From Pseudomonadota bacterium (lineage in GTDB: Bacteria > Pseudomonadota > Gammaproteobacteria > Xanthomonadales > Marinicellaceae): 47,034 nt of DNA. Below are positions 1-6,192 of this stretch, in pieces. The stretch covers positions 1 to 47,034 of the forward strand of contig QQUO01000294.1 in NCBI GenBank assembly GCA_008501575.1, read 5' to 3'. A model generated the notes under the pieces. It was not told the origin of the DNA, searched no databases, and saw only the letters and a list, made by a program, of their open reading frames with translations. The translations under genes and the position numbers were made by a program. Numbering within the stretch: the stretch's first letter is position 1; each line of letters starts with the position of its first letter.

Positions 1-761
1 GTTGATTGATATTCGGCGGCGGGTATTTGTTCGATTTTCTGGACGTCGAACTCACTGCGCATCCAAGTTAGAAACCCGAACCGGTTTAAATCATATTCGT
101 CGATCAGGCTGTTAATCTTTTTCACCTGGTCTTTTGAGATTGTTCGGCCAGTCGGTCTCTTTTCGTTGATTTGTGTGGACATGTGGCCGGTCATGGCGGT
201 GCCATCGGTGTCGTCGTCCATCGGCGCCATGCCCAGAACTGCAAGTAACGTGTAACGTTCGAGAAGGGTGTTTGTGGCGGCCACGGCTCGTGACATGTTA
301 AGTCCGCCTGAATCATCCGGGTAGCCTTTAAGCGTGGTCGATTCGCTATGACCGTCGATATGGGTTAATACACAGGTTACATATAGACAGCCGGCGTCGT
401 CCTGGTCCTGGTACCATCGAAAGGTTAAACCATGCTTTGCAAGGGATGGTTTTAAGGTTTTTGTTAAATGGCCCAAGGTCGCATGGTAGTAGGTACCGTC
501 TTCTGATATCTGGTCTTTTTCTATTTCCGGACAGTTGGCTGAAAAATCAGTGAATGCTTTTTGAAACTGTTGTTTTTCGTAATCAATTTTCTCTCTTATT
601 GAGTGATTAATTAATAACTCAAGCTTTGATTGATCGCTTTCATGCGTTAGGTTTTTTGACAGCAGTTCGATGATGTCAAAGTTTTGTTTTTTAGGTGCCG
701 GCGTTGGTTTTCCGGTGGTTTTACGTGTTGTTTTTTTACGGGTGGTTTTTTTCTTGGTCAT
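1..761 (-). CDS. ERF-family single-strand annealing protein (C-terminus cut by window edge)
   Basis: Phage recombinase of the ERF superfamily, which anneals complementary single strands during recombination and genome circularisation. I translated this from the minus strand: an ATG at 761-759 opens a frame with no stop to the window edge, about 253 codons. The first 25 residues are Lys/Thr/Arg-rich. The ERF core follows: a PEIEKD stretch, then YYHATLGHLTKTLKPSLAKH, GLTFRW, and the GHSESTTLKGYPDDSGG and MSRAVAATNTLLERY segments typical of the family. The ATG shares one base with the stop of the gene before it (TAATG), so translation is probably coupled. Family call is by recalled motif pattern; the C-terminus is not visible. 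Confidence 0.85.
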   Translation of the reverse strand, partial: MTKKKTTRKKTTRKTTGKPTPAPKKQNFDIIELLSKNLTHESDQSKLELLINHSIREKIDYEKQQFQKAFTDFSANCPEIEKDQISEDGTYYHATLGHLTKTLKPSLAKHGLTFRWYQDQDDAGCLYVTCVLTHIDGHSESTTLKGYPDDSGGLNMSRAVAATNTLLERYTLLAVLGMAPMDDDTDGTAMTGHMSTQINEKRPTGRTISKDQVKKINSLIDEYDLNRFGFLTWMRSEFDVQKIEQIPAAEYQS

Positions 762-1165
762 TAGATGATCTCCTGGATGGTTTCGTAGCCTTTCGGCACT
801 TTGAGGTTTTTAATGTCGCGGGTTCTGAAGTAGTCGGCGCGACCGGGGCAGGCGTTGTATAGATGGGCCAATAGTGCGACGTTGTCGTTATTTATCTTAA
901 ATTCGCAATTAAGTTCGCGTTTAAGGGTTTTCCATCTGAGAAATTCACAGATAAAACGCTGTCCGGTCTTACGGCCTTTTAGGTTTTCATCGTCGGCCAT
1001 AGCAAAGAACTGATCAACAATCATCTGATTGTCCATAACCCATGCCATGTGTCCGATTTTAAATACTGACCTGTTTTCAGGTTCCATCATCACGTCGTAA
1101 CAAAGCGAGACGATGGTGGACTGAAACGGTGGGATGTAATAAGTGGTGGGTTTAAGCTTTAGCAT
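761..1165 (-). CDS. hypothetical early phage protein
   Basis: 134-residue protein with no family I recognise. It has Cys/Trp-containing segments and no membrane segment. I chose the ATG at 1165 because a purine-rich Shine-Dalgarno (AGAGGAC, about 1171-1178) sits six bases upstream; a longer frame opens at 1198 but lacks a ribosome site. It lies between the tiny membrane gene and the ERF recombinase in a tightly overlapping minus-strand operon, so a role in recombination, replication or host takeover is likely but unproven. Confidence 0.7.
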   Translation of the reverse strand: MLKLKPTTYYIPPFQSTIVSLCYDVMMEPENRSVFKIGHMAWVMDNQMIVDQFFAMADDENLKGRKTGQRFICEFLRWKTLKRELNCEFKINNDNVALLAHLYNACPGRADYFRTRDIKNLKVPKGYETIQEII

Positions 1166-1239
1166 TACCAGTCCTCTTTTAATAACTGAATAAGGCACAA
1201 TGCGGCGGCGACGATGGAAAGCAGGGCGATGGCGCTCAT
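1165..1239 (-). CDS. 24-residue single-span membrane peptide
   Basis: A very small frame whose product begins MSAIALLSIVAAALCLIQLL and ends KEDW. Nearly the whole peptide is one hydrophobic helix with a short charged tail, as in many phage micro-proteins. Its ATG overlaps the stop of the gene before it (ATGA), and its TAA overlaps the next start (TAATG), the same coupling used all along this operon. That packing is the main evidence that it is translated. No function can be assigned. Confidence 0.5.
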   Translation of the reverse strand: MSAIALLSIVAAALCLIQLLKEDW

Positions 1240-1442
1240 TTGTCAGCCCTCGTATCTAAATCAAACTCGATGTCGTCAATCCATATTACCGGTGAATCAC
1301 CGCCTAACTCTTCGGCGGCTTCCATTTGGCCGCCCTGGTGAATGCAAATAGGTCCAATTTCTTTATGCTGGCATCGCACCATCTTTTCGACGTAATCAAC
1401 GACAGCGGTTTTTAATTCGTTTTGGGTTAAATATAGGTTCAT
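1236..1442 (-). CDS. small hypothetical early protein, first gene of the left operon
   Basis: 68-residue acidic protein with two Cys and two His in its middle (about residues 24-35: C-x-H, then C-x-x-H), which could bind a metal, though I do not recognise a named zinc finger. It is the promoter-proximal gene of the minus-strand ERF operon; its ribosome site is weak (TGAGCAAC before the ATG at 1442). The stop overlaps the start of the 24-residue peptide gene. Expression should be controlled by the operator-bearing promoter at 1473-1502. Confidence 0.65.
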   Translation of the reverse strand: MNLYLTQNELKTAVVDYVEKMVRCQHKEIGPICIHQGGQMEAAEELGGDSPVIWIDDIEFDLDTRADK

Positions 1443-1472
1443 TGTTGCTCAGGTTTGTTTGTGAATGAGCAT

Positions 1473-1502
1473 ACTGTAAACGTTGTGTTTACATAATGTC
1501 AA
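1473..1502 (-). promoter_or_regulatory. leftward early promoter overlapping a repressor operator
   Basis: Read on the minus strand: -35 TTGACA (1502-1497), an 18-base spacer, -10 TACAGT (1478-1473). The spacer and -10 are occupied by the perfect palindrome at 1475-1493, so a bound repressor would block polymerase. The layout matches a lambda pL-type early promoter driving the ERF operon. Confidence 0.6.
1475..1493. promoter_or_regulatory. palindromic operator, left
   Basis: Perfect inverted repeat TGTAAAC-GTTGT-GTTTACA (7-5-7). The half-site GTTTACA recurs at 1532-1538, 3225-3231 and 3283-3289, that is, only around the early promoters and beside the repressor start. It is therefore the likely binding word of the repressor or of the Cro-like protein. 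Assignment to either protein is inference. Confidence 0.6.
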
Positions 1503-1573
1503 CAAAATAATTACATTTTGGTACACTTAATGTTTACACAATCTCAATATTTAATATTAAATTCAGTGACTTA

Positions 1574-1602
1574 TTGACAATCCAAAACTTACAAAATATA
1601 TT
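1574..1602 (+). promoter_or_regulatory. sigma70-type promoter of the exonuclease gene
   Basis: -35 TTGACA at 1574-1579, exact consensus; 17-base spacer; -10 TATATT at 1597-1602 (5 of 6). No GTTTACA half-site overlaps it, so the gene may be transcribed in the lysogen independently of the early promoters. Confidence 0.65.
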
Positions 1603-1631
1603 AATTCTTTTGGTTCTGAGCGGAGGTTGTT

Positions 1632-2492
1632 GTGGATTTTGTTTGTTTGGATGTTGAAACCGCCAATGCCGATTTTGCTTCTATCTGTCAAATAGGGATT
1701 GCAAAGTATCGAAACGGTGCTGTTGTGGATGAGTATGTGGAGTTTGTAAATCCCGATGATTATTTTGATGAGATGAATGTTTACATCCATGGGATAACGG
1801 AAAGGACTGTTAAAAACAGTAAACGGTTTAATCAGCTGGTTGGTGATGTTTTAGATTTTATTGGTGATGACTTTTGTTTTACTCACACTGGTTTTGATAG
1901 AGTTTCGGTTAATAGAGCCTGTTTAAAATATCAATTACCAGAAACAGATGTTGAATGGCGTGATTCATCTATGGTCGCAAGGCGTACTTGGGATGATTTC
2001 AAATATAAGGGCTATGGACTTGATAATGTTTGTTCGTTTCTTGGATATGAGTTTAAACATCACGATGCTCTTGAGGACGCAAAAGCGGCCGGCCATGTCA
2101 TTATGTCTGCTTTGGAGAAATACCCTGGTGGTTTCGATGAACTAATCGAAAGGCTTGGTAAGCCATTGTCGCCGCATGTTTATGAGAAAGTGGCAAGGGA
2201 GGGCAATCAGGAAGGTATATTTTATGGCCAAAGTTTAGTGTTTACAGGTGCATTGACTATTGTTAGGCGTGAGGCGGCAGATTATGCTTCTCAATTGGGG
2301 TTTTCTGTCAAAAGCAGTGTTTCTAAAAAGACAGATATTCTGGTTGTTGGGGACCAAGACATTGAAAAATTAGCGGGGCATTCCAAGAGTTCAAAGCACA
2401 GAAAAGCTGATGAATTAAACAGAAATGGTGCCGGAATTAAAATCATAAAAGAAAGCGATTTTGTGGCACTTCATAAATCCGAAGAATTATAG
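1632..2492 (+). CDS. DnaQ-like 3'-5' exonuclease with C-terminal BRCT domain
   Basis: 286-residue DEDDh exonuclease fused to a BRCT domain. Exo I is DVETANADF (D7, E9) near the N-terminus, Exo II is FTHTGFDR, and Exo III is HHDALEDAKAAG with its His and Asp; the BRCT domain occupies roughly residues 190-280 (LVFTGAL ... KTDILVVGD). Start is GTG at 1632 with GGAGG five bases upstream. It has its own promoter and converges on the repressor gene, overlapping it by six bases at the 3' ends. That position, inside the immunity region but separately expressed, is typical of lysogeny-expressed accessory genes. Substrate unknown; DNA-end trimming or an anti-phage role are both possible. Confidence 0.85.
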   Translation: MDFVCLDVETANADFASICQIGIAKYRNGAVVDEYVEFVNPDDYFDEMNVYIHGITERTVKNSKRFNQLVGDVLDFIGDDFCFTHTGFDRVSVNRACLKYQLPETDVEWRDSSMVARRTWDDFKYKGYGLDNVCSFLGYEFKHHDALEDAKAAGHVIMSALEKYPGGFDELIERLGKPLSPHVYEKVAREGNQEGIFYGQSLVFTGALTIVRREAADYASQLGFSVKSSVSKKTDILVVGDQDIEKLAGHSKSSKHRKADELNRNGAGIKIIKESDFVALHKSEEL

Positions 2493-3215
2493 TCCGCTAC
2501 TACCTGACCTATGAACAATCCTGCCAATTATTTTAATGTTATCCATTTCCTCATCGGCAAGATGGATGTCATGCATATATCTTGGGTCATGGTCATTATC
2601 TGAATGAATTGAAATAATATTTTTTCGATAATAAGACAGTCTTTTTACTTGTACATCGGATGTTTCATTATTTACAAAAGCATAAACCTGGCCGTTTTTA
2701 ATTTCGTTTTGTGAAAGGTCAATGATAGCTGTATCACCATCCATAAGGGTGGGATGCATACTGTCGCCGTTAATAGTTATTGCAAGCAAGTTAAAGGACA
2801 TTGCTTTTGATTTTTTAATCCAATCTACTCTAAAAGCCAGCTCATTCTTAAGAGTCGGCCAGTCATTCTGGAATCCATCGCCTGCCGCCGCTTTAACATC
2901 AAGTTTTTTAATCATCAAAAATTCACCATCCGGCAAATCGCTATGATGATCCCATAACAAAACTTTATTTGCGCTGTATGTTTCAGCTTCGCTTTCAATA
3001 CGATTGTCTGGATTTTTATCGGTTCCAAACTGCAACCATTCGGGATCACACTTTAAAATTGATGCGACATTGAATATGCTGTTTGCCGGAATAGAACCTC
3101 TGCTGAGCCAGTTTGAAAATCTTTGCCTATCTATGGATAAGATTTTTGCAACTTCAGTTTGCGTCATATCGAGCTTGTTAAGCCTTGTTAATACTCTGTC
3201 TTTTAATGTTTCCAT
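2487..3215 (-). CDS. CI/LexA-type phage repressor (HTH plus S24 peptidase)
   Basis: Keeps the prophage silent and is destroyed by RecA-stimulated self-cleavage after DNA damage. The N-terminal 65 residues are a helix-turn-helix of the CI type (MTQTEVAKILSIDRQRFSNW, then CDPEWLQFGT). The C-terminal half is an S24 peptidase: a scissile Ala-Gly in KAAAGDGF (about 111-112), nucleophile Ser in NGDSMHPTLMDGD (S152), and the Lys general base in QVKRLSY (K191). I start at ATG 3215, not the TTG two codons earlier. There is no Shine-Dalgarno; a -10-like TAAACT lies eight bases before the ATG, so the mRNA may be leaderless like lambda cI from pRM. Confidence 0.92.
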   Translation of the reverse strand: METLKDRVLTRLNKLDMTQTEVAKILSIDRQRFSNWLSRGSIPANSIFNVASILKCDPEWLQFGTDKNPDNRIESEAETYSANKVLLWDHHSDLPDGEFLMIKKLDVKAAAGDGFQNDWPTLKNELAFRVDWIKKSKAMSFNLLAITINGDSMHPTLMDGDTAIIDLSQNEIKNGQVYAFVNNETSDVQVKRLSYYRKNIISIHSDNDHDPRYMHDIHLADEEMDNIKIIGRIVHRSGSSGL

Positions 3216-3224
3216 AAACAAATA

Positions 3225-3293
3225 GTTTACACTTTATCCAAACTTATGAAAGCAACAATATGTTGACATAACGCAACGTTATGTTTACACTTT
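3225..3293. promoter_or_regulatory. divergent repressor/Cro control region
   Basis: Intergenic switch between repressor and Cro-like gene. It contains the 11-bp direct repeat GTTTACACTTT at 3225-3235 and 3283-3293, and the palindrome CATAACG-CAA-CGTTATG at 3267-3283, which fills the spacer of the rightward promoter. These are the likely operator sites, analogous to lambda OR. Confidence 0.65.
3263..3291 (+). promoter_or_regulatory. rightward early promoter, leaderless cro transcript
   Basis: -35 TTGACA at 3263-3268, 17-base spacer, -10 TACACT at 3286-3291. The ATG of the Cro-like gene begins at 3300, only nine bases after the -10, so transcription should start at or within a base or two of the A of the ATG. 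No Shine-Dalgarno lies in between. Confidence 0.65.
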
Positions 3294-3299
3294 GCTCCC

Positions 3300-3584
3300 A
3301 TGAATGAATTATTAAATAAAATTATTGACCATTTTGGGTCCCAGGCGAATTTGGCACGTACTTTAAAAATCAAGTCAATGGCAATTACTAATTGGCGAAA
3401 AAGAAAGTCTATTCCTGCAATTAGAGCTTACCAAATTCAAAAAATAACAAAGGGTAAATTTAAGGCTTCCAATATTATCGAATTATGCGACTCTGACGAT
3501 ACAGTGATTGTCGATTCGGTATGTAGTAAATCACGACATCCTGTAGGAAAAAGTCGATTATCTAATCGGAAGAGGGTGGGGTGA
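3300..3584 (+). CDS. Cro/YdaS-like helix-turn-helix regulator
   Basis: 94-residue DNA-binding protein expected to act as the lytic-side repressor opposing the CI-type protein. The first 60 residues (MNELLNKIIDHFGSQANLAR ... MAITNWRKRKSIPAIRAYQI) match the compact Cro/YdaS helix-turn-helix pattern; the rest is a basic tail. It is divergent from the repressor with shared operators between them. The start is fixed by the helix beginning right at Met1 and by the promoter spacing, which implies leaderless translation. Confidence 0.82.
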   Translation: MNELLNKIIDHFGSQANLARTLKIKSMAITNWRKRKSIPAIRAYQIQKITKGKFKASNIIELCDSDDTVIVDSVCSKSRHPVGKSRLSNRKRVG

Positions 3585-3590
3585 TGGGTT

Positions 3591-3797
3591 GTGAATAAAT
3601 CAAACTTAAATAAAGTGTTAGATTTGTTTGGCTTTCTTGTTATTGGCTTTATTGTTTTTTTAATGGGGGCATTGTTCCATTCTTGTCTTGATCATCTAAG
3701 GAATCATCACCACCGGATTCGCACGCTTCAATTCCAAGTATGCAGTCTGACAGATTACGAATCTCCGGAATGTAAGAACTTGCGAGAGCTCCAATGA
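3591..3797 (+). CDS. possible small membrane protein overlapping the next minus-strand gene
   Basis: A 68-codon frame from GTG at 3591, with a strong hydrophobic helix at about residues 12-32 (FGFLVIGFIVFLMGALF) and a polar Cys-containing tail. It follows the Cro-like gene by six bases and would be co-transcribed. Its last 149 bases overlap antiparallel with the 3' end of the minus-strand gene 3649-4212, and there is only a GGGTTGTG-type ribosome site. Either a real early membrane peptide or a chance frame; the hydrophobic segment starts outside the overlap, which favours it slightly. Confidence 0.35.
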   Translation: MNKSNLNKVLDLFGFLVIGFIVFLMGALFHSCLDHLRNHHHRIRTLQFQVCSLTDYESPECKNLRELQ

Positions 3798-4212
3798 ATG
3801 CCACAAGCAAAGCGCCTAAAAACCATAGAACAGACCTAATGGACCAGTGCAATGTTTTGGGTTTGGACTCATTAGCTCGTATATCTGACAGAATTTCTTT
3901 TATTACATCTTTTGTCGTTTTTCGTACATACATTCCTTTATACCCTGATAATAAGCATTGTCTAAGTTTTACATCCTTTATTACATCAAAATCATCTTTA
4001 AGTAGATTTTGTAAGTCTATTTTTTCCAATGTCAAAAGTATATCTGTGCTTATATCGAAATACCTGGGCAGATTATGTTCAGGTATTTTTAAGGGTTCAG
4101 GTTCTACATATTCAAATAAAGATTTATTCGGCGGATTCCTTGAAGTAATTAATTTCAATAAAGATTTTTTATCATTTTTATCTTCGTCGTCATCAAAAAA
4201 ATCGTCAAGCAT
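3649..4212 (-). CDS. membrane-anchored hypothetical protein in the immunity region
   Basis: 187-residue protein with an acidic, Asp-rich N-terminus (LDDFFDDDEDKNDKK), a soluble middle domain and one transmembrane helix near residue 140 (SVLWFLGALLVAFIGALASS), then a short acidic tail. I chose ATG 4212 because AGGA lies six bases upstream. It is transcribed against the early rightward operon, between the Cro-like gene and the replication genes. That is the usual place for genes expressed in the lysogen, such as superinfection-exclusion proteins; the function itself is a guess. Confidence 0.68.
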   Translation of the reverse strand: MLDDFFDDDEDKNDKKSLLKLITSRNPPNKSLFEYVEPEPLKIPEHNLPRYFDISTDILLTLEKIDLQNLLKDDFDVIKDVKLRQCLLSGYKGMYVRKTTKDVIKEILSDIRANESKPKTLHWSIRSVLWFLGALLVAFIGALASSYIPEIRNLSDCILGIEACESGGDDSLDDQDKNGTMPPLKKQ

Positions 4213-4280
4213 AAAAATTCCTGTGATAAATGTTATGTCGCAAGCTAAGTTTACCACAGGATTAAAAAACGGCGCCCGGG

Positions 4281-4559
4281 GTGATTCCCCCGCTCAGGGC
4301 TCCGGTGCCGTTTCCCGCTTTGCGGGTTTTATTCGGGCTTTGGTCGTTGGCCTTTCTGAAAACGACTATCGGCGCGAATTTTCCTCCCGGTTCAGCGCCT
4401 TGTCTTGGCCCTGGTTTGTCATCTATCCCCGGGCCTTTTTTACACTATGCGCAAAGCCCTTCACCCACACACCCACGTTGCGCGACGGTTGGTGGTTATC
4501 CGTTACCTCTGAAAACCACCTTTATTTTGGTAATTCACAATGAGCGATTTAATCCCTAA
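4281..4559 (+). CDS. Ash-family-like reading frame over the C4-like region
   Basis: 92-codon frame starting at GTG 4281. Its C-terminal half (SSIPGPFLHYAQ, then CATVGGYPLPLKTT, FILVIHNE) resembles the P4 Ash protein family, whose frames lie over C4/CI-type RNA genes. In such phages it is often unclear whether the peptide or the RNA is what selection preserves. It overlaps the replication gene start at 4540 in a different frame. Treat as a marker of the C4-like locus more than as a proven protein. Confidence 0.33.
   Translation: MIPPLRAPVPFPALRVLFGLWSLAFLKTTIGANFPPGSAPCLGPGLSSIPGPFLHYAQSPSPTHPRCATVGGYPLPLKTTFILVIHNERFNP
4314..4330 (+). terminator. short intrinsic terminator-like hairpin
   Basis: CCCGC-TTT-GCGGG stem (5 bp, 3-base loop) followed by TTTT. 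Could end the short Cro-gene transcript or be part of the C4-like fold. Confidence 0.45.
4407..4441 (+). terminator. intrinsic terminator ending the C4-like RNA
   Basis: GGCCC (4407-4411) pairs with GGGCC (4431-4435), followed by six T (4436-4441). It lies 100 bases before the replication gene, so transcription into that gene would need read-through or antitermination. Confidence 0.5.
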
Positions 4560-5331
4560 TTCATTTCAGGTTCCTAATGCGTTTGTGGACGTTATTATGT
4601 CTGATATTTCTGGTAATGCCGTGAAGTGCTATCTTTTAATTGTGCGCAAAACGGTCGGGTGGGGTAAAGAAAAAGACCGTATTTCAGTCAGTCAGTTTAG
4701 AAAATATACCGGTATATCTAAGGATGGAACGATCACGAAAATCACAAAAGAACTTGAAGATTTTGGACTAATAACAAGGCACAAAGAACTGGGTAAAATC
4801 ACGGAATTCAGCCTTAGACTACCCCCTAAAAACCACCCCCCTTTAGAGGGGGTACCCCCCATTAAGGGTACCACCCCTGAGAGGGGGGACACCACCCCCC
4901 CTGAGAGGGGGTCTACAAAACCCACTAATACAAAACCCAATAAAAAGAAAAACAAACAAAAAGAAATCGACACGTCAAAAGGTTTTGAAAAGTGGTGGTC
5001 GATATATCCAAAAAAAGTCGGTAAGAAAACAGCATTGAAGATTTGGGAAAAATCAAAGCTGTTTAATCAATCCGATGAATTAATCCAAAAGCTATCTGAG
5101 CAGGTCGAGCGATGCGAGAGCATGAACCGGTCTGATAAATCCCTTATCGCTCACCCGAGCACATATCTGAATCAAGAACGTTGGGATGATGAAATCATTC
5201 CTATTCCGGAGAAATCAAATGCAATCAGCAAGACAAATAATCAATCAGAATCCTATGCCGATAAACTCAACCGAGAATGTGAAGAGTTCGAGCGATCAAT
5301 GCAACAGGCAACAGGAACACGATTCGGTTAA
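4540..5331 (+). CDS. phage replication protein O-like initiator
   Basis: 263-residue initiator. The N-terminal domain (IPNSFQVPNAFVDVIMSDIS, GNAVKCYLLIVRKTVGWGK, ISVSQFRKYTGIS) is the replication-protein-O winged-helix domain that binds origin repeats. Residues ~97-128 are a Pro/Gly-rich linker with repeated PP-x-x-G units. The C-terminal part (FEKWWSIYPKKVGKKTALKIW) is the domain seen in many O-type proteins that contacts the helicase loader. The P-like gene follows immediately, as in lambda. The linker DNA is itself a run of G/C inverted repeats (4835-4912) that may form the origin. Ribosome site is weak. Confidence 0.88.
   Translation: MSDLIPNSFQVPNAFVDVIMSDISGNAVKCYLLIVRKTVGWGKEKDRISVSQFRKYTGISKDGTITKITKELEDFGLITRHKELGKITEFSLRLPPKNHPPLEGVPPIKGTTPERGDTTPPERGSTKPTNTKPNKKKNKQKEIDTSKGFEKWWSIYPKKVGKKTALKIWEKSKLFNQSDELIQKLSEQVERCESMNRSDKSLIAHPSTYLNQERWDDEIIPIPEKSNAISKTNNQSESYADKLNRECEEFERSMQQATGTRFG
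4835..4912. repeat. cluster of G/C-rich inverted repeats inside the O-like gene (candidate origin)
   Basis: Four back-to-back inverted repeats: ACCCCC/GGGGGT at 4835-4853; GGTACCC (4851-4857) with GGGTACC (4866-4872); CCCC-TGAGA-GGGG just after; and CCCCCC-CTGAGA-GGGGG. They encode the PP-x-x-G linker. Lambda's origin iterons lie in the same place inside gene O. Confidence 0.5.
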
Positions 5332-5995
5332 TCGGGCCAACTGGTTATGGTTGCGGATGCGAAAAGAATATAAGCAGCTGTGGGATAACCAGTATGGATC
5401 TAATCCGGTTAAGGATGACCGGCTAACCTCTGTCGCTCAGAACTGGGTTAATACGCTGGGTAAGCTGGACGCCGGTTTAATTCGGCTTGGGCTTGATAAT
5501 CTTCATGTTCGTTCAAATCCGGGCTTTCCACCTAATCCATCTGAGTTCGTGGCGCTGTGTTACGAAATGTCATTTGAACCGGTGATTGATGAAATATTTG
5601 ATTACATCAATCGCAAGTCAGATGATTTCGAATGGACATCACAGCTTGCATATAACGTTTTTATCAAGATGCAATATGACAAACTGAAAGGTGAGAGTTC
5701 AGGTGTTTTGTATAAACGCGCCGAACGCATTCACCGGGCCATTGACCGGTCAGATTTGGTGCCGGTGCCGGATCCTGTTAAGCAAATCGAGCAAAAGCCA
5801 CTTTCCGACGTCGAGCGTAAGTTAAATGAATTTCGGTTGAAGATCAATTGCCAGTTTATGAAGAGCAAGGTGGCCACCGGTGTTATCGGTGACCGCATTG
5901 ATAACCACGAACTAAAGCAGTGGATGGTGGAATGGTATGAGCAGGGGCGGCCGAATATTGGTGATTTTTTAAAAGGTAAAGGGGTTAAATTATGA
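5255..5995 (+). CDS. replication protein P-like (helicase loader)
   Basis: About 246 residues. Expected to recruit host DnaB helicase to the O-bound origin. Recognisable features are the region NWLWLRMRKEYKQLWDNQYG, the W...L..L....I..GL spacing after it, and FPPNPSEFVALCYE, the segment typical of phage P-type loaders. The frame is open back to ATG 5186, and all possible starts lie inside the O-like gene; 5255 is my choice but has no strong ribosome site, so the first ~20 residues are uncertain. Directly follows O, ends ATGA into the next gene. Confidence 0.75.
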   Translation: MPINSTENVKSSSDQCNRQQEHDSVNRANWLWLRMRKEYKQLWDNQYGSNPVKDDRLTSVAQNWVNTLGKLDAGLIRLGLDNLHVRSNPGFPPNPSEFVALCYEMSFEPVIDEIFDYINRKSDDFEWTSQLAYNVFIKMQYDKLKGESSGVLYKRAERIHRAIDRSDLVPVPDPVKQIEQKPLSDVERKLNEFRLKINCQFMKSKVATGVIGDRIDNHELKQWMVEWYEQGRPNIGDFLKGKGVKL

Positions 5996-6192
5996 TTAAG
6001 TTAATATTTATTTTAGTGGTCCGATTTGCGAGCAGTGAACCATTGACAATAGAGCCACATGAGATCTGTGTCCAGGCATTCGCCAACTACCCGACAAATC
6101 AAACATATTACGATTTGGCGACCGGCATTAATTGTATTCCACCCGGTGCCGAGTTCCGTGATTTTATTTATCGGGATGGGTTTGATGATTAA
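5992..6192 (+). CDS. small exported hypothetical protein
   Basis: 66-residue protein with a short hydrophobic N-terminus (MIKLIFILVVRFASSEP) like a signal peptide or anchor, and two Cys in the remainder that could form a disulphide. ATG overlaps the stop of the P-like gene (ATGA) with AAAGGGG upstream, and the 3' end overlaps the methyltransferase start. No family recognised. Confidence 0.6.
   Translation: MIKLIFILVVRFASSEPLTIEPHEICVQAFANYPTNQTYYDLATGINCIPPGAEFRDFIYRDGFDD

Larger units (their letters stand above)
4265..4441 (+). ncRNA. C4-like structured antisense RNA region (candidate)
   Basis: GC-rich, strongly foldable stretch unlike its AT-rich surroundings. A 10-bp stem pairs 4267-4276 with 4304-4313 (one G-U pair) and encloses a GGGG/CCCC hairpin (4278-4290). 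A CCCGC-TTT-GCGGG hairpin with four U (4314-4330) follows, then a second hairpin GGCCC/GGGCC (4407-4435) ending in six U. GGGCTTTG at 4335-4342 is complementary to CAAAGCCC at 4452-4459, just downstream. This resembles the C4/CI RNAs of P1, P7 and P4, which silence the downstream genes by pairing within the same transcript. The accompanying Ash-like frame supports that reading. I recognised it by memory, not by a covariance search. Confidence 0.45.

Noticed and set aside
3794..4543. Plus-strand 249-codon frame
   Set aside because: Antisense shadow of the better-supported minus-strand membrane protein plus the C4-like region; no ribosome site and odd composition.
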